DNA of 64,000 bases, taken from the NCBI RefSeq assembly GCF_015558675.1, contig NZ_JADMOL010000001.1, forward strand, positions 663,342 through 727,341, written 5' to 3'. The notes beneath the pieces are model-generated. The model worked only from the letters and a program-made list of their open reading frames with translations, was not told where the DNA came from and made no database searches. The DNA comes from Paenibacillus sp. 1001270B_150601_E10. GTDB lineage: Bacteria; Bacillota; Bacilli; Paenibacillales; Paenibacillaceae. The position numbers and the translations under genes were made by a program. This document shows, in pieces, positions 61,041 through 64,000 of the stretch (positions are counted from its first letter, which is position 1; each line of letters starts with the position of its first letter).

Positions 61041-64000
61041 CTATAGCTGTACAACCATGTCCTCTCGCTTGTCGCCTGCTTCCACCCAGTATCGTTTTTT
61101 AAGAAACGGATATGTGGGAAGAGGGATTCGATAGGCGTCTTCAGATCCCATGCATGACACCCATGCCACAGCCTTGCCCGATGTCCACTGCTGCAGCAGC
61201 TCTCTTGCGCTGTACTGCTGCTGATCTGCAGACAACCGGACCTCATGATGAATCGCGTCATCTGACCATAATGCTGACTCGTGCTCATCTTCTCTAACCT
61301 TGCCTCTCAAATATTCATAAGCAGGCAGCTTGCCTTGTACAAAAAGAGAGAGTTTGTGATGAAGCTCCTTCAATCCAGATGCTGTTAGACCTAGCCGCTC
61401 CTCAAATTCCTCTCGTCCGACTTGCAGGGTGTACGCGATATCCTGAATTCGATACGGGCGCGATGCTTTGCTGAGAGAAGCGTGATGTCGCTGCAAGTGC
61501 TGAAGAGGGATGTCACTTGGCAGGTCATGAAGCAGAAGATTCTGAACAAAAGCAGCCAGATCGGCTGCATATTGATAGAGCGACTGCTCATTCTTGGCCG
61601 ATAGCGGGATGGCATATTCCTTAGGAGCAGCTCCAATTCGATCATCCTCATCCGACCATGCCCCCCGTCTATCAACGTGTTCCTCAACGATGGCATGAGC
61701 GATAACTCCTCCGCCTCCAAAAGAGCTAATTCCTGCTCTCCGCGTCATGCGCCTTCCCGCATCGTACATACTGTCCTGCCACGGCGTATTTGATTGGACA
61801 ATATATAATGGACTATCCTTCAGCTCCAGATAAGGATTCAGTTCTTGAATGTTCCTATTGCCAGGTATAACGCCCTGCTGCATGGACATGACGATCTTGA
61901 CGAGCCCCGCCAATCCGCTCGCCGCTTCCATATGACCAAGGTTGGATTTGACAGAACCGATGCCGCAGGTGAACGCAGCTTTAGCCTCAGGCGATACTTT
62001 TTCCAACAGCTCCACCATCGTTCGACTTAAGGCATTGACCTCTACAGCATCTACCAAGCTAATGCCCGGTCCGTGCACTTCAACATAGCCTAAGGTACGG
62101 ATATCAACGTCATGGCGTCCGTAGGTCTCTTTGATCAGATCGGACTGCGAGGTTGATTTGGGCGCTGTAAATGCGCTGGAACGGCCGATATGTCGCGTGA
62201 TGCAGCCTCTTACTACCGCATGGATATGATCCTTATCGGCGAGCGCAGCTCTGAACGGCTTAAGAACAACCGCAATGACGCCTTCCGATCGGACGTAGCC
62301 ATCTGCATCTTTGTCAAACGTCTTGCAGCGGCCGTCGCTGCTCAGCTTGCCGAGCTCATCAAATACAGTGAACAGCCGCGGGCTAAGGATCAGATTACTT
62401 GCGCCGACAATAGCCACATCGCATGCACCGCTTCGCAGGGCTTCCATTCCTCGGCTTAGCGCGGTAAGCGAACTTGAGCAAGCTGTATCAATCGCTTCGC
62501 TAGGTCCTGTCAGATCAAAGTAATGCGAGATCATGTTCGGAATCAACGTCCGCTCCATCCCCGCGGCAGCATGTAGATCGGCATTATGCCCGCTCTCTCG
62601 CAGCACATCCATATAGTCTGTGTAGGCCACAGCCATGAACACGCCTGTGTGGCTAGCGGACAATTCCGACATTCTATACCCAGCATCTTCTACCGCCTTC
62701 CAAGACGTCTCCAGCATCAATCGCTGCTGCGGGTCCATCTGACGGGCTTTGTCCTCAGGCACGCCAAAGAAGCCGGCATCGAACTTATCCACGTCGGCAA
62801 TGAACCCACCCCATCTTGCTTTCGTTTCGTCACCCGAGACGTCTCGCCAGCTCCAACGTTCGGCAGGAATTTCTGTAATCACTTCAATCCCTTGAACAAG
62901 GTTGTTCCACATCTCAGCAATGCTGCTTGCCCCAGGGGTACGAGCATCCATGCCGATGATCGCAACGGCTGAATCCATCCAGTCTTCATCCAGATCTTCT
63001 GCAATAGACGGATCCTCATCTATCGCACGCTGCTCAGCAGTATCGAAATGCGGAATAGGGTTGGTAGAGTGGGACGCTACTGCGGCTGGAGCATGCCGAG
63101 CAGCATCGTTTAGAGCAGGAATTCCGGTAGAAGCAGGTTCTCTGTTAACATCACCTTGCATTTGCTGCAATCGTTCCGCATATGCAAGCTTTAACTGTTC
63201 CTGACAATGGTTTAGAAAGTAATGAATAATGCCTGACGTTGAAGCAAAGTCAAAAAACTGCGGCGGTGCAATTCGAATGCCGTACAATTCATCCAATCTG
63301 GCGCTTAGCGATATGAATTTAATCGAGTTGAATCCGCTCTCGATCAGATTAGCTCTTCGATCAAGCTGTGAAGCATCGAGATTCATCATTTCAGCGATAA
63401 CCGCTCCGATATCCTGATCCAACAGCCGCTGAAGCGCAGCTTTAAGCTCTTTGTCCGGTAGCGGCTTAGAAATGGATACCTGATCTAGCTCTGACATTCG
63501 TTCATGCACGGCTTCATTGCACACACGGTCGATGTTCATTACCTTTGGAGCTTGACTAGTGGACTTTAAACTCTCTGGTCTATTAAGGAAAGCAGTTGTG
63601 TCGGTATCTGCTGAGCAAGTCCCGTTTCGCCCTTTGCTTACTCCATACTGCTCCTCGATATCATGAAGGGAGGCAGTCGTTAACCATTTGCGATCAATCT
63701 TGCCATTCACGGATAGCGGATATTGGTGCAATCTCATCCAAATTGTAGGCACCATATATTCAGGCAAGGCTTGAGCCAGCAGATGTTTAAACGTAGGCAG
63801 TATGTTCTCGCTCGATTGTGAAGCTGAACAGGTATCCGCTGTCCATAACGCTGCTAGCGTTTTATCATCCAAGGCATCACCTCTCGCTACAACCACCGCG
63901 TCTTGGACGCCTGGAAGCTTCTGCATGGCCGCTTCTATCTCCCCTAGCTCGATACGGAAGCCGCGAACCTTGACCTGGTAGTCGATCCGACCGTGATATT
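61041..64000 (-). CDS. Hybrid NRPS / trans-AT PKS, 3' part (5' end outside window)
   Basis: The minus-strand frame is open to the right edge. The first visible residues, GRIDYQVKVRGFRIELGEIE, are adenylation-domain motif A8; A10 appears as PLSVNGKIDRKWL. Numbering from the ATG at 63926, a carrier domain spans ~160-245 with phosphopantetheine Ser201 (ESGFNSIKF). A ketosynthase spans ~318-745 with Cys483 (DTACSSS), His618 (EVHGPG) and His665 (KSNLGHMEA). The C-terminal ~190 residues, ending PLPTYPFLKKRYWVE, look like the post-KS linker/trans-AT docking region; no acyltransferase is fused. No carrier, ketoreductase or thioesterase follows the KS. The product cannot be named from this fragment. 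Confidence 0.92.
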   Translation of the reverse strand, partial: YHGRIDYQVKVRGFRIELGEIEAAMQKLPGVQDAVVVARGDALDDKTLAALWTADTCSASQSSENILPTFKHLLAQALPEYMVPTIWMRLHQYPLSVNGKIDRKWLTTASLHDIEEQYGVSKGRNGTCSADTDTTAFLNRPESLKSTSQAPKVMNIDRVCNEAVHERMSELDQVSISKPLPDKELKAALQRLLDQDIGAVIAEMMNLDASQLDRRANLIESGFNSIKFISLSARLDELYGIRIAPPQFFDFASTSGIIHYFLNHCQEQLKLAYAERLQQMQGDVNREPASTGIPALNDAARHAPAAVASHSTNPIPHFDTAEQRAIDEDPSIAEDLDEDWMDSAVAIIGMDARTPGASSIAEMWNNLVQGIEVITEIPAERWSWRDVSGDETKARWGGFIADVDKFDAGFFGVPEDKARQMDPQQRLMLETSWKAVEDAGYRMSELSASHTGVFMAVAYTDYMDVLRESGHNADLHAAAGMERTLIPNMISHYFDLTGPSEAIDTACSSSLTALSRGMEALRSGACDVAIVGASNLILSPRLFTVFDELGKLSSDGRCKTFDKDADGYVRSEGVIAVVLKPFRAALADKDHIHAVVRGCITRHIGRSSAFTAPKSTSQSDLIKETYGRHDVDIRTLGYVEVHGPGISLVDAVEVNALSRTMVELLEKVSPEAKAAFTCGIGSVKSNLGHMEAASGLAGLVKIVMSMQQGVIPGNRNIQELNPYLELKDSPLYIVQSNTPWQDSMYDAGRRMTRRAGISSFGGGGVIAHAIVEEHVDRRGAWSDEDDRIGAAPKEYAIPLSAKNEQSLYQYAADLAAFVQNLLLHDLPSDIPLQHLQRHHASLSKASRPYRIQDIAYTLQVGREEFEERLGLTASGLKELHHKLSLFVQGKLPAYEYLRGKVREDEHESALWSDDAIHHEVRLSADQQQYSARELLQQWTSGKAVAWVSCMGSEDAYRIPLPTYPFLKKRYWVEAGDKREDMVVQL

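Noticed and set aside
1..64000. CRISPR arrays, tRNA/rRNA genes, insertion sequences, phage genes
   Set aside because: I looked for regularly spaced repeats, tRNA T-loop patterns, transposase motifs and phage structural genes and found none that hold up by eye.

Overview
The window looks like chromosomal DNA of an endospore-forming, low-to-mid GC Gram-positive of the Paenibacillaceae, most likely Paenibacillus or a close relative. Pointers are the GerA-type germination operon, a YjcZ-like sporulation peptide, hemEHY gene order, YtpB, YugP, YitT and strong AGGAGG ribosome-binding sites that often precede TTG or GTG starts. I see no tRNA or rRNA genes, insertion sequences, prophage or CRISPR arrays. 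Almost everything is core or shell chromosome until the right edge, where a natural-product cluster begins.

Layout. 1-8.1 kb: end of cimA, a ResA-like thioredoxin, an MFS exporter, then a minus-strand operon amtB - DUF294 nucleotidyltransferase - DEDDh exonuclease with two GlnR/TnrA-like boxes in front, then a MerR regulator and the YugP metalloprotease. 8.2-11.4 kb: a metal-handling locus (Crp/Fnr regulator, P1B-type ATPase, HMA metallochaperone) in which both the ATPase and the chaperone carry single-base frameshifts. 11.5-19.9 kb: LysR regulator, rhomboid protease, tpx, DUF1499, a 6S-like RNA with its own promoter and terminator, DUF624, YjcZ peptide, papain-like protein, DEAD-box helicase with RGD-rich tail, YitT, DUF3906. 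20-32.4 kb: cytosolic GH16 enzyme with a split AraC regulator, pfkA, ytpB, an MFS carrier, csp, oligoendopeptidase F with two possible starts, LapA-like protein, M42 peptidase, YhdH-type reductase. 32.5-46.5 kb: ABC-F protein, TetR, DUF92, FAH-family enzyme, CapA, MoeB/ThiF, two glycosyltransferases, moeA and hemEHY. 46.6-58.6 kb: ger operon with a SigG-like promoter, MFS exporter, tandem NSS symporters, O-methyltransferase, RlmL-like methyltransferase, LtaS-like protein. 58.9-64 kb: sbnB, sbnA and the 3' end of a hybrid NRPS/trans-AT PKS gene that runs off the window.

How genes work together. AmtB imports ammonium and is probably under nitrogen control; its operon partners resemble a nucleotide-adding enzyme and a 3'-5' exonuclease, a pairing without an assigned function and the best candidate here for an undescribed system. 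SbnA and SbnB would make 2,3-diaminopropionate for the neighbouring assembly line. hemE, hemH and hemY are late steps of the coproporphyrin-dependent haem route. MoeA and MoeB belong to molybdenum cofactor synthesis. All functions are inferred from sequence recognition by eye; no database search was run.
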